Source of the DNA: Arthrobacter sp.
Lineage (GTDB): Bacteria; Actinomycetota; Actinomycetes; Actinomycetales; Micrococcaceae
Length of the DNA: 25,314 bases
Assembly: GCA_025464925.1 (NCBI GenBank)
Contig: JAODMS010000137.1
Coordinates: 1-25,314, forward strand
Direction of reading: 5' to 3'
Under the pieces are notes generated by a model. It saw nothing but the letters and a program-made list of their open reading frames with translations, did not search any database and had not been told where the DNA came from. Of the stretch, positions 16,171-24,154 are shown in pieces. The translations under genes were made by a program, and so were the position numbers. How positions within the stretch are numbered: position 1 is the stretch's first letter; the number at the start of each line of letters is the position of its first letter.

Positions 16171-16217
16171 AGTTGACCGTCGTGGACATTGGTGATTGAC
16201 CCGAGGAAAGGCCCGCC

Positions 16218-16604
16218 ATGAGCATCATCCCCGAAGAGCTGTCCTACACTGCAGAACACGAATGGGTTTCAGCCCCCAACGCCGACGGAGTCGTGCGCGT
16301 GGGAATCACCGATTTCGCCCAGGATGCCCTTGGCGATGTCGTCTACGCCCAGATGCCCGAGGTGGGCGCCACTGTTACGGCCAATGACGTCGTCGGGGAA
16401 GTGGAATCCACCAAGAGCGTCAGTGACATCTACGCCCCGGTGGCCGGCGAAGTGGTGGCCCGCAACGAGGCACTGGACACCGATGCGGCCCTTATCAATT
16501 CGGATCCGTACGGCGAGGGCTGGCTGATCGAAATCAAGCTTGCCGAGCCCGACGCCGTCGAGTCACTCCTCAGTGCATCGGAGTACGAACAGCAGGTAGG
16601 CTAA
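16218..16604 (+). CDS. gcvH: Glycine cleavage system H protein
   Basis: 128 residues, full length. The lipoyl-attachment segment VVGEVESTKSVSDIYAP places the lipoyl lysine at K66, with the expected downstream GEVVARNEAL and a C-terminal GWLIEIKL. H protein carries the aminomethyl group between GcvP, GcvT and the lipoamide dehydrogenase in glycine breakdown; it can also donate lipoyl groups. ATG 16218 follows GGAAAGG. The gene stands apart from gcvP and gcvT, as it does in mycobacteria, where it also precedes garA (Rv1826-Rv1827 order). A 140-nt gap follows, so garA may have its own promoter. Confidence 0.95.
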   Translation: MSIIPEELSYTAEHEWVSAPNADGVVRVGITDFAQDALGDVVYAQMPEVGATVTANDVVGEVESTKSVSDIYAPVAGEVVARNEALDTDAALINSDPYGEGWLIEIKLAEPDAVESLLSASEYEQQVG

Positions 16605-16707
16605 AGGTAGAGGTCATTCGGGCCGGGTTGTTGGGAAAATGAACAATCCGCACGTCGAAGGGCCGGACACCGGAACTGCCAGGCTTTTCCGGACAATATG
16701 CGTTGTG

Positions 16708-16726
16708 TGCAGGGGGGACACCTGCA
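16708..16726 (+). repeat. Short hairpin in the garA leader
   Basis: TGCAGG (16708-16713) pairs with CCTGCA (16721-16726) around a 7-nt G-rich loop, ending just upstream of the GAGGAGG ribosome site of garA. It could affect translation. The stem is only 6 bp, so significance is uncertain. Confidence 0.35.
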
Positions 16727-16744
16727 ACGGATGAGGAGGACTCA

Positions 16745-17215
16745 ATGTTTGGGCACGAACGGAAGGACACCGGTTATCGCGCGGGTGGAGTGAAAGCTTC
16801 GGAGACCACGTCGATCAACCTCACTCCGGTGCGCGACGAACCCCACTTCACACCGAAGCTATCCGCTGAGGAGTGGGCTGCTGTTGAGGCCCTGCCCTTC
16901 GGTTCCGCCCTGCTGGTCGCCCACAGCGGACCCAACACGGGTGCCCGTTTCCTGTTGGACTCCGACGTCACGACGGCGGGCCGCCACCCGGACGCCGACA
17001 TCTTTCTTGACGACGTCACGGTCTCGCGCCGCCACGTTGAATTCCGCCGCACGCCGCGCAGCTTTGAAGTCGTGGACACCGGAAGCCTGAACGGGACGTA
17101 CGTGAACCACGACCGGGTCGACAGCGTGCAGCTGAAGTCCGGAGATGAAGTCCAGATCGGCAAATTCCGCCTCACTTTCTATCTGAGCCCTGCCCGCCCT
17201 GCAGGCGACGTCTGA
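16745..17215 (+). CDS. garA: FHA-domain metabolic regulator GarA/OdhI
   Basis: 156 residues. The N-terminal tail carries the phosphorylation motif ETTS at residues 20-23, as in mycobacterial GarA and corynebacterial OdhI. The FHA domain (about 55-148) shows AGRHPDADIFLDD (R80), VSRRHVEF (S94, R95, H97) and GSLNGTYVN (N116-G117), the phosphothreonine-binding residues. In the known family the unphosphorylated protein binds and inhibits 2-oxoglutarate dehydrogenase (and regulates glutamate dehydrogenase in mycobacteria). Phosphorylation at ETTS by PknG/PknB makes the FHA domain bind its own tail and releases the enzymes. ATG 16745 has a GAGGAGG ribosome site; earlier in-frame starts lack one. 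The ftsR homologue begins 17 nt downstream. Confidence 0.93.
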   Translation: MFGHERKDTGYRAGGVKASETTSINLTPVRDEPHFTPKLSAEEWAAVEALPFGSALLVAHSGPNTGARFLLDSDVTTAGRHPDADIFLDDVTVSRRHVEFRRTPRSFEVVDTGSLNGTYVNHDRVDSVQLKSGDEVQIGKFRLTFYLSPARPAGDV

Positions 17216-17232
17216 TTCCGGGGTAGCTGCCT

Positions 17233-17955
17233 GTGGCAATGGCACAAGCGGAACGTCGCGGCCCCCAGATTCTGAATATTGGGGAAGTCCTGGCTCAGCT
17301 GAGCGACGACTTCCCCAATATGACCGCGTCCAAAATTCGCTTCCTCGAGGAAAAGGGGCTTATCACTCCTCAGCGGACGCCGGCAGGGTACCGGCAGTAC
17401 TCGGAGAGCGACGTCGAACGGTTGCGGTTCGTCCTGGCCCTCCAGCGGGACCAATACCTGCCGCTGAAGGTCATCAAGGACTACCTGGATGCGATCGACC
17501 GCGGCGAACGCCCCGAAAACCTGCCTGCGGGCGTTACGGTTTCTCCGAGGATCGTCTCCGAGGAACTCGCGTCCGAACTGCAGAACCGGGTCCGGCGGCT
17601 GAGTGAAGAACAGCTCCGGACCGAGTCCGGCGCCAGCGTCCCGCTCGTGGAGTCGCTGCTGAGCTTCGGCCTGATCGGCCACGTCAACGGCAAGTTCGAC
17701 GAACACGCCCTCCAGGTGGCACGCGCCTGCGTTCAATTGGAAAGCCACGGCCTGGAACCCAGGCACCTGCGGCCCTTTCAGGCGGCCGCGGAACGCGAAT
17801 TCGGGCTGGTGGAACGTGCGGTGTCCACCCTGTCCTCCCGCAAGGATGCCGCCTCCCAGGCGCGCGCGGCCGAGGCGGCACGCGAAATCAGTGACCTCTG
17901 CCTGACGCTGCACCGGGCGCTGGTCCAGGACCGCATCTCACGGATGGACATCTGA
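17233..17955 (+). CDS. ftsR: MerR-family regulator, FtsR/Rv1828-like
   Basis: 240 residues from GTG 17233 (ATG 17239 is the alternative; neither has a strong ribosome site). The N-terminal MerR winged helix (about 14-85) includes SKIRFLEEKGLITPQRTPAGYRQYSESDVERLRFVLALQRDQYLPL. The C-terminal part is helical and alanine/glutamate-rich (about 110-235), unlike metal-sensing MerR proteins; no cysteine metal motif is present. In corynebacteria the orthologue at this locus, FtsR, activates ftsZ (established knowledge for that genus). The role here is inferred from identical gene order garA-merR-DUF151-merR. Its TGA overlaps the next ATG by one nucleotide. Confidence 0.85.
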   Translation: MAMAQAERRGPQILNIGEVLAQLSDDFPNMTASKIRFLEEKGLITPQRTPAGYRQYSESDVERLRFVLALQRDQYLPLKVIKDYLDAIDRGERPENLPAGVTVSPRIVSEELASELQNRVRRLSEEQLRTESGASVPLVESLLSFGLIGHVNGKFDEHALQVARACVQLESHGLEPRHLRPFQAAAEREFGLVERAVSTLSSRKDAASQARAAEAAREISDLCLTLHRALVQDRISRMDI

Positions 17956-18458
17956 TGATTGAGGTGGAGATCGTCGGGGTCCGGATTGAGTTGCCGTCCA
18001 ACCAGCCGCTCGTCCTCCTCAAGGAAATCCACGGGGAGCGCCACGTCCCGATCTGGATCGGCACCCCGGAGGCCAGCGCCATCGCCCTGGCCCAGCAGGG
18101 CGTGGTCCCGCCCCGGCAGATTACCCATGACCTGCTGGTGGACGTCGTCGAATCCCTGGGGCATACCATCGTCAGCGTCAACATCGTCGCCGTGGAGGAC
18201 AACATTTTCTACGGCCAACTGCAATTCGACGACGGCACCACGGTGAGCTCGAGGGCCTCGGATGCCCTTGCGCTTGCCCTGCGGGCCAAGTGCCGCATCT
18301 GGTGCGCCGATGCTGTCATGGACGAGGCCGGCGTCCGGATCACCGAACATGACGACGGCGAAGACAGCGGGCCGGGGCCCGCGGTTGACGAAGAAGGCGA
18401 ACTGCGGCGGTTCCGCGAGTTCCTCGACGACGTCGAGCCCGAGGACTTCGGCGGCTGA
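17955..18458 (+). CDS. DUF151 / bifunctional nuclease (BFN) domain protein
   Basis: 167 residues. The BFN domain spans about residues 1-130: MIEVEIVGVRIELPSNQPLVLLKE, RHVPIWIGTPEASAIALAQQG, PRQITHDLLVDVVESLG and SSRASDALALALRAKCRIW, all well conserved. The C-terminal 35 residues are acidic and probably disordered. Plant and thermophile members have nuclease activity reported; the function of the actinobacterial protein (Rv1829 position) is not settled. It starts on the A of the ftsR TGA (TGATG), with a GGATGG-like ribosome site inside the ftsR end, so the two are coupled. Confidence 0.88.
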   Translation: MIEVEIVGVRIELPSNQPLVLLKEIHGERHVPIWIGTPEASAIALAQQGVVPPRQITHDLLVDVVESLGHTIVSVNIVAVEDNIFYGQLQFDDGTTVSSRASDALALALRAKCRIWCADAVMDEAGVRITEHDDGEDSGPGPAVDEEGELRRFREFLDDVEPEDFGG

Positions 18459-18523
18459 CGCTCCGTCAAGCCTAAACTCGAGGATGAAAGTTCCGACACG
18501 CGCCTCCAATACCGCGAACGTCT

Positions 18524-18552
18524 TTGACCTCGGGCCCCGGCGGGCCTAACGT
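18524..18552 (+). promoter_or_regulatory. Candidate promoter of the second merR gene
   Basis: TTGACC (18524-18529), 17-nt spacer, TAACGT (18547-18552). This gives a near-perfect -35 and a TAnnnT -10, with a start near 18559 and a leader of about 155 nt before GTG 18714. The spacer contains the hairpin-prone GGCCCCGGCGGGCC. Confidence 0.45.
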
Positions 18553-18713
18553 CGGGGGTACAAGTTCCCATTGCATACGACAGCCGCGCAAGTCACACTG
18601 GAAAGTGCAGCCTCGGCTAAATTACACCGATGAATTTTTGTCGTTGACACGTGCGTAGTCAGCTGGCGGTCGTTGCAACTTCCTCAGGGGAGCTCATGAC
18701 AAGGAGGATCCAC

Positions 18714-19310
<597 letters not shown>

Positions 19311-19351
19311 CACGGGCACCCAGCCCGCAACACACAGCCACCATACTGAGG

Positions 19352-19386
19352 AAAAGGCCTCCTTCCCACCGGGAAGGCGGCCTTTT
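19352..19386. terminator. Bidirectional rho-independent terminator
   Basis: AAAAGGCC-T-CCTTCCC, loop ACC, GGGAAGG-C-GGCCTTTT. This is a 15-bp stem with one internal mismatch, with T runs at the 3' side on both strands. It lies between the convergent merR gene and the minus-strand ParA gene and can serve both. Confidence 0.88.
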
Positions 19387-19438
19387 GTTTGTCCTGCGCG
19401 AAGGTGCTGTCCGGCGCCGGTCGGCTTGCAGCCCCTGC

Positions 19439-20290
19439 TTAGCGCGGGCTGCGGTTCCGCAGGTTGGCGGCCGAGTTCCGGCCGTTGGCCTTCAGCAGGT
19501 TGGCCAGCAGGGCATCAAACAACGCCGCGGCGTTCTTGGCGGAGTCTCCGGGCCAGGAATGGATGGAGTGGGCGGCGCCCTGGATCTGCTGCCAGTTGGC
19601 CTGTTCCGGGATGTGCGGGGTCAGCAGCAGTTCGCCGAACATGGACCGCATCTCGGCCAGGCGGAAGGTGTGTTCTGCAGACCCGCTCCGCACCCGGTTG
19701 GCGACGATTCCGGCCGGAGACAAGTTGGGGGCGAATTCCCTGCGGAAGAGCTGCATGGCGCGCATGGTGCGCTCGGTGCCGGCCACGGAGAAGAGGGCGG
19801 GTTCGGCCACCAAGGTCACCTTGTCACTCGCGGACCACGCCATTCTGGTGAGTCCGTTCAGCGAGGGCGGGCAATCCACCAGAACCAGGTCGTAGCGGTC
19901 CGCGCCGGCCAGCACCGCAGAGAGCCTGCGCAGATCACGGCGGCCGAGATCCGGGCGGTCGTAGATGCCGGTGTAGGCGGAACCCACTGCCACATCAAGG
20001 ATGGAGGCGGCAGAACCGGACCGGGAGGTGCCGCGGGGGGCGGCACGCTGCACCCACCCGCTGGGAACGACGTTGTCCGCGAGGCGTGCCCGCCGGGGAG
20101 CCTTGAGCATCCGACCGATATCGAGCTGGTCCTGCGGCCGGACCCCCAAAGCTGTGCTCGCATCCGCGTGGGGGTCAAGGTCGACGACGAGAGTGCGGAT
20201 ACCGGCGGCCAGTGCCGCGGATGCCAACCCGGTGGTGACAGATGTCTTACCGACACCGCCCTTGAGGCTGCTGATGCTGACTACTTGCAC
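19439..20290 (-). CDS. Orphan ParA/MinD-like ATPase
   Basis: 283 residues from GTG 20290, giving an N-terminus VQVVSISSLKGGVGKTSVTTG that puts the deviant Walker A loop right at the start, as in most ParA/MinD proteins. TTG 20302 would add four residues; neither start has a convincing ribosome site. Walker A' is TLVVDLDPHADASTALG and Walker B is DRYDLVLVDCPPSLNGLTRMAW. The C-terminal tail is asparagine/arginine-rich (NGRNSAANLRNRSPR). It has no ParB-like or Min partner beside it, and it is not closely similar to the scp-linked ParA in this window (different tails and spacing). Cargo and role are unknown; it is monocistronic and divergent from pyc. Confidence 0.85.
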   Translation of the reverse strand: MQVVSISSLKGGVGKTSVTTGLASAALAAGIRTLVVDLDPHADASTALGVRPQDQLDIGRMLKAPRRARLADNVVPSGWVQRAAPRGTSRSGSAASILDVAVGSAYTGIYDRPDLGRRDLRRLSAVLAGADRYDLVLVDCPPSLNGLTRMAWSASDKVTLVAEPALFSVAGTERTMRAMQLFRREFAPNLSPAGIVANRVRSGSAEHTFRLAEMRSMFGELLLTPHIPEQANWQQIQGAAHSIHSWPGDSAKNAAALFDALLANLLKANGRNSAANLRNRSPR

Positions 20291-20593
20291 TTGAAAAACC
20301 AATACCTAACGCCGGTTGCCGAGACGGGGTCGTGCCGGCTCCTGCGTTCTCCGGCCGGGGCGTGCCTGCGCCACCCACCCACACATCATATGTTGATGCT
20401 CCGCTGAACCCGTCATCCCGTGCGGGGGTGGCAGAAGCTCCAAAAGGCCGGGCGGGCTTTCCGCCGGCCCTGCCCATCGGGGCGGACATGACGCATAATG
20501 CTGTGATGGTTGCCACAACGATTTGTATTTGGCCATACCGGTCTTAGACACTGTGACCACTTACCGATACGCCCGCGATGATGCAGGAGAAGT
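20291..20593. other. Divergent intergenic region parA-like / pyc (303 bp)
   Basis: No gene is seen. It contains a small inverted repeat CATCA-TATGT-TGATG near 20390, a GC-rich imperfect hairpin around 20442-20468, a CATAAT hexamer at 20494-20499 that could be the pyc -10 (poor -35), and a CRP-like site at 20502-20517. The pyc leader after that is about 80 nt with no riboswitch fold that I can recognise. Confidence 0.5.
20502..20517. promoter_or_regulatory. CRP/GlxR-like binding site upstream of pyc
   Basis: TGTGA, TGGTTG, CCACA matches the TGTGA-N6-TCACA consensus at 9 of 10 positions. It lies 77 nt before the pyc start codon and directly after the CATAAT -10 candidate. In that geometry a bound regulator would repress; relative to any promoter further downstream it could activate. 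Confidence 0.5.
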
Positions 20594-23500
20594 ATGTTTT
20601 CCAAGATTCTGGTGGCCAACCGCGGCGAGATCGCGATCCGGGCCTTCCGCGCAAGCTACGAGCTGGGTGCCAAGACTGTTGCCGTGTTCCCTCATGAGGA
20701 TCGGAACTCAATTCACCGCCAGAAGGCCGACGAGGCCTATCTGATCGGCCAGGAGGGGCACCCGGTCCGGGCCTATCTTGACGTCGAAGAAGTCGTGCGG
20801 GTCGCCAAGGAATCCGGGGCCGACGCGATCTATCCGGGTTATGGGTTCCTGTCCGAGAATCCGCGCCTGGCCCGGGCGGCCAGGGAAGCGGGTATCACCT
20901 TTGTGGGGCCGCCCGCCGAGGTACTGGAACTTGCCGGCAACAAGGTCGCCGCCCTCGAGGCCGCCCGTAAGGCCGGCGTTCCGGTGTTGAAGTCCAGCCC
21001 GCCGTCGAAAGACGTCGACGAACTCATCGCCGCCGCGGACGAGATCGGCTTTCCCATCTTTGCCAAGGCTGTCGCCGGCGGCGGCGGCCGCGGCATGCGG
21101 CGCGTGGAGAGCCGGGAGGCCCTGCCTGAGGCCCTGCAGGCTGCCATGCGCGAAGCCGACGCCGCGTTCGGTGATCCCACCATGTTCCTGGAGCAGGCAG
21201 TCTTGCGCCCCCGCCACATCGAGGTCCAGATCCTGGCCGATGCCGAGGGAAACGTCCTGCACCTCTTCGAACGGGACTGTTCCATCCAGCGCCGCCACCA
21301 GAAGGTCATCGAGATCGCGCCGGCACCGAACCTCGATGAGGGTATCCGGCAGGCGCTTTACCGTGATGCGGTGAAGTTCGCCAAGGCGCTGAACTACGTC
21401 AACGCCGGCACCGTGGAGTTCCTGGTCGATACCGTGGGGGAGCGCGCCGGCCAGCACGTTTTCATCGAGATGAACCCGCGGATCCAGGTCGAGCACACGG
21501 TCACCGAAGAAGTCACCGATGTCGACCTCGTCCAGGCACAGTTGCGCATCGCCGGCGGCGAGACACTCGCGGACCTGGGACTGTCGCAGGAGACAGTCCA
21601 GCTCAAGGGTGCGGCCCTGCAATGCCGCATCACTACCGAGGACCCGGCGAACGGGTTCCGGCCCGACGTCGGGAAGATCACCGGCTACCGTTCGGCCGGC
21701 GGCGCCGGCGTCCGGCTCGACGGCGGCACCGTCTACTCCGGTGCCGAGATCAGCCCGCACTTCGACTCCATGCTGGTGAAACTGACCTGCCGCGGCCGCG
21801 ACTACCCGACCGCCGTAGCCCGGGCCCGCCGCGCCCTCGCCGAGTTCCGCATCCGAGGAGTGTCCACCAACATTTCCTTCCTGCAGGCAGTCCTGGAGGA
21901 TCCGGACTTCGTGGCCGGGAACGTGGCCACCTCCTTCATCGACGAACGCCCTGCGCTGCTGAGGGCCCGCGTCTCCGCAGACCGCGGCACCAAGCTGCTG
22001 ACCTGGCTCGCCGAGGTCACCGTCAACAAGCCCAACGGCGAGCTCACGGTCCACACCGATCCCGGCGCCAAGCTGCCTCCGGTCGAGGGCACCGACGGCA
22101 GGCCGGGCTCACGCCAGCGGCTGCAGGAGCTCGGGCCGGAAGGGTTCGCGAAGGCCCTCCGCGACCAGGACGCTGTCGCGGTCACGGACACGACATTCCG
22201 CGATGCCCACCAGTCACTGCTGGCCACCCGGGTGCGGACCCGCGACCTGGTGGCTGCCGGCCCGGCCGTCTCCGCGCTGATGCCGGAGCTTCTCTCCGTA
22301 GAGGCTTGGGGAGGCGCCACGTATGACGTCGCGCTGCGGTTCCTCGGCGAGGACCCCTGGGACCGGCTCGCTGCCCTGCGTAAGGCCCTGCCGAACGTCG
22401 CCCTGCAGATGCTCCTCCGCGGCCGGAACACCGTCGGCTACACGCCGTACCCGGAAGAGGTCACGGTGGCGTTCGTCAACGAGGCCGCTGCCACAGGCAT
22501 CGACATCTTCCGTATCTTCGACGCCCTCAACGACGTCAACCAGATGGCTCCGGCGATCCGCGCCGTGCGTGACACCGGCACGGCGGTTGCGGAAGTGGCC
22601 CTCTGCTACACCGCGGATATGATGGACCCGGACGAGCAGCTGTACACCCTGGACTACTACCTGGAGCTGGCGCAGAAGATCGTCGACGCGGGCGCGCACA
22701 TTCTGGCGATCAAGGACATGGCCGGCTTGCTGCGTCCCGCGGCGGCCGCCCGCCTGGTCACCGCGCTGCGGGAGAGGTTCGACCTCCCCGTCCACTTGCA
22801 CACGCATGACACCGCAGGCGGCCAGCTGGCCACGCTCCTGGCAGCCGTCGATGCCGGCGTGGATGCCGTGGACGTGGCCTCGGCTTCCCTCGCCGGCACC
22901 ACCAGCCAGCCGTCGGCCTCCGCCCTTGTTGCCGCGCTGGCCCACACGCCTCGCGACACTGGACTGAGCCTGGCGAACGTGGCCGCCATGGAGCCGTACT
23001 GGGAAGCCGTCCGCCGGATGTACGCGCCTTTCGAGTCAGGACTGCCGGGGCCCACCGGCAGGGTTTACCAGCACGAGATCCCCGGCGGCCAGCTCTCCAA
23101 CCTGCGTCAGCAGGCGATCGCACTCGGCCTCGGCGAGCGGTTCGAGGCGATTGAGGACATGTACACCGCGGCGGACCGCATCCTCGGCCGCCTCGTGAAG
23201 GTGACCCCGTCCTCCAAGGTGGTAGGTGACCTGGCCCTGCATCTCGTCGGGCTCAACGCCGACCCCGCGGACTTCAATGAAAACCCGCAAAAGTACGACG
23301 TTCCGGATTCCGTCATCGGTTTCCTCTCCGGTGAGCTGGGCGATCCTCCCGGCGGCTGGCCCGAGCCCTTCCGCACCAAGGCCCTCCAGGGCCGGACCAT
23401 TAAGGTCCGCGACGTCGAGCTCAGCGCCGAAGACAGCACCGCCCTGACGGGAGACTCCAAGACGCGGCAGCAGACCCTCAACCGCCTGCTCTTCCCCGGT

Positions 23501-23989
23501 CCCACCAAGGACTACCAGAAGAGCGTGGAGTCCTACGGCAACCTCTCCGTGCTGGACACCCGCGACTACCTGTACGGGCTGCAGCGCGGCGCAGAGCACG
23601 AGATCGAACTGGAGAAGGGCGTCCGCCTGATTGCCTCGCTCGAAGCAGTTTCCGAGCCTGATGAGAAGGGTATGCGCACCGTAATGTGCACGCTCAACGG
23701 ACAATCCCGGCCCGTGGTGGTGCGCGACCGTTCCGTTGTCAGCAACGTCAAGGCCGCCGAGCGGGCGGACACCTCCCAGCCCGGCCAGGTGGCCGCGCCA
23801 TTCGCCGGTGCCGTCACCCTGACGGTCAAGTCCGGGGACACGGTCAAGTCCGGGGACACCGTCGCCACCATCGAGGCCATGAAGATGGAGGCGTCCATCA
23901 CCACGCCGGTGGACGGCACCGTGTCGAGGCTGGCCATCGGCGCCATCGAACAGGTCCAGGGCGGTGACCTGCTGCTCGTCGTCGAGTAG
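20594..23989 (+). CDS. pyc: Pyruvate carboxylase
   Basis: 1131 residues, full single-chain enzyme. Biotin carboxylase domain at about 1-450: FSKILVANRGEIAIRAFRA, the glycine-rich AVAGGGGRGMRRV, FIEMNPRIQVEHTVTEE. Carboxyltransferase domain at about 510-800: VTDTTFRDAHQSLLATRVRT, LHTHDTAGGQLATLL. The tetramerisation linker follows, and a C-terminal biotin carrier domain has EAMKMEA with biotinyl lysine K1097. It makes oxaloacetate from pyruvate, bicarbonate and ATP, refilling the TCA cycle in the cytosol. AGGAG precedes ATG 20594. An 18-bp perfect tandem repeat lies just before the biotin motif. A CRP-like site upstream suggests control by carbon status. It is monocistronic with a strong terminator. 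Confidence 0.96.
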   Translation: MFSKILVANRGEIAIRAFRASYELGAKTVAVFPHEDRNSIHRQKADEAYLIGQEGHPVRAYLDVEEVVRVAKESGADAIYPGYGFLSENPRLARAAREAGITFVGPPAEVLELAGNKVAALEAARKAGVPVLKSSPPSKDVDELIAAADEIGFPIFAKAVAGGGGRGMRRVESREALPEALQAAMREADAAFGDPTMFLEQAVLRPRHIEVQILADAEGNVLHLFERDCSIQRRHQKVIEIAPAPNLDEGIRQALYRDAVKFAKALNYVNAGTVEFLVDTVGERAGQHVFIEMNPRIQVEHTVTEEVTDVDLVQAQLRIAGGETLADLGLSQETVQLKGAALQCRITTEDPANGFRPDVGKITGYRSAGGAGVRLDGGTVYSGAEISPHFDSMLVKLTCRGRDYPTAVARARRALAEFRIRGVSTNISFLQAVLEDPDFVAGNVATSFIDERPALLRARVSADRGTKLLTWLAEVTVNKPNGELTVHTDPGAKLPPVEGTDGRPGSRQRLQELGPEGFAKALRDQDAVAVTDTTFRDAHQSLLATRVRTRDLVAAGPAVSALMPELLSVEAWGGATYDVALRFLGEDPWDRLAALRKALPNVALQMLLRGRNTVGYTPYPEEVTVAFVNEAAATGIDIFRIFDALNDVNQMAPAIRAVRDTGTAVAEVALCYTADMMDPDEQLYTLDYYLELAQKIVDAGAHILAIKDMAGLLRPAAAARLVTALRERFDLPVHLHTHDTAGGQLATLLAAVDAGVDAVDVASASLAGTTSQPSASALVAALAHTPRDTGLSLANVAAMEPYWEAVRRMYAPFESGLPGPTGRVYQHEIPGGQLSNLRQQAIALGLGERFEAIEDMYTAADRILGRLVKVTPSSKVVGDLALHLVGLNADPADFNENPQKYDVPDSVIGFLSGELGDPPGGWPEPFRTKALQGRTIKVRDVELSAEDSTALTGDSKTRQQTLNRLLFPGPTKDYQKSVESYGNLSVLDTRDYLYGLQRGAEHEIELEKGVRLIASLEAVSEPDEKGMRTVMCTLNGQSRPVVVRDRSVVSNVKAAERADTSQPGQVAAPFAGAVTLTVKSGDTVKSGDTVATIEAMKMEASITTPVDGTVSRLAIGAIEQVQGGDLLLVVE
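23822..23857 (+). repeat. 18-bp perfect tandem duplication inside pyc
   Basis: Two identical 18-bp units (23822-23839 and 23840-23857) encode TVKSGD twice in the biotin carrier domain, just before VATIEAMKME. The protein repeat matches the normal V..GD.V..G pattern of biotinyl domains, so the fold should be intact. Confidence 0.9.
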
Positions 23990-24017
23990 CACGCCGAGCA
24001 TCGTTCCCGCCGAATCG

Positions 24018-24060
24018 CAGAAGGGTCCTTCCGGCCAAAGCCGGAAGGACCCTTCTGTTT
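24018..24060. terminator. Rho-independent terminator of pyc
   Basis: Perfect 18-bp stem (24018-24035 with 24040-24057), 4-nt loop CAAA, then TTT. It starts 28 nt after the pyc stop. It also lies downstream of the convergent acyl-CoA synthetase, though no T run is present on that strand. Confidence 0.88.
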
Positions 24061-24154
24061 CCTGTCTTGCTCCTGCTCCGGAGTTCCGGCGGCCGGATCA
24101 CTGGTGCCGGGTTGCTGTTCCCGCATCATTGCGGCCGGCGCATGCTGCGGGCAG

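Noticed and set aside
18644..18649. TTGACA as the -35 of the second merR gene
   Set aside because: No acceptable -10 at 16-20 nt downstream; the TTGACC/TAACGT pair further upstream is better.
20442..20468. GC-rich imperfect hairpin upstream of pyc as a terminator
   Set aside because: No gene ends before it on the plus strand, the stem has a bulge and no T run follows.
20708..22054. 448-codon minus-strand frame opposite pyc
   Set aside because: Shadow of the biotin carboxylase domain; no ribosome site or domain.
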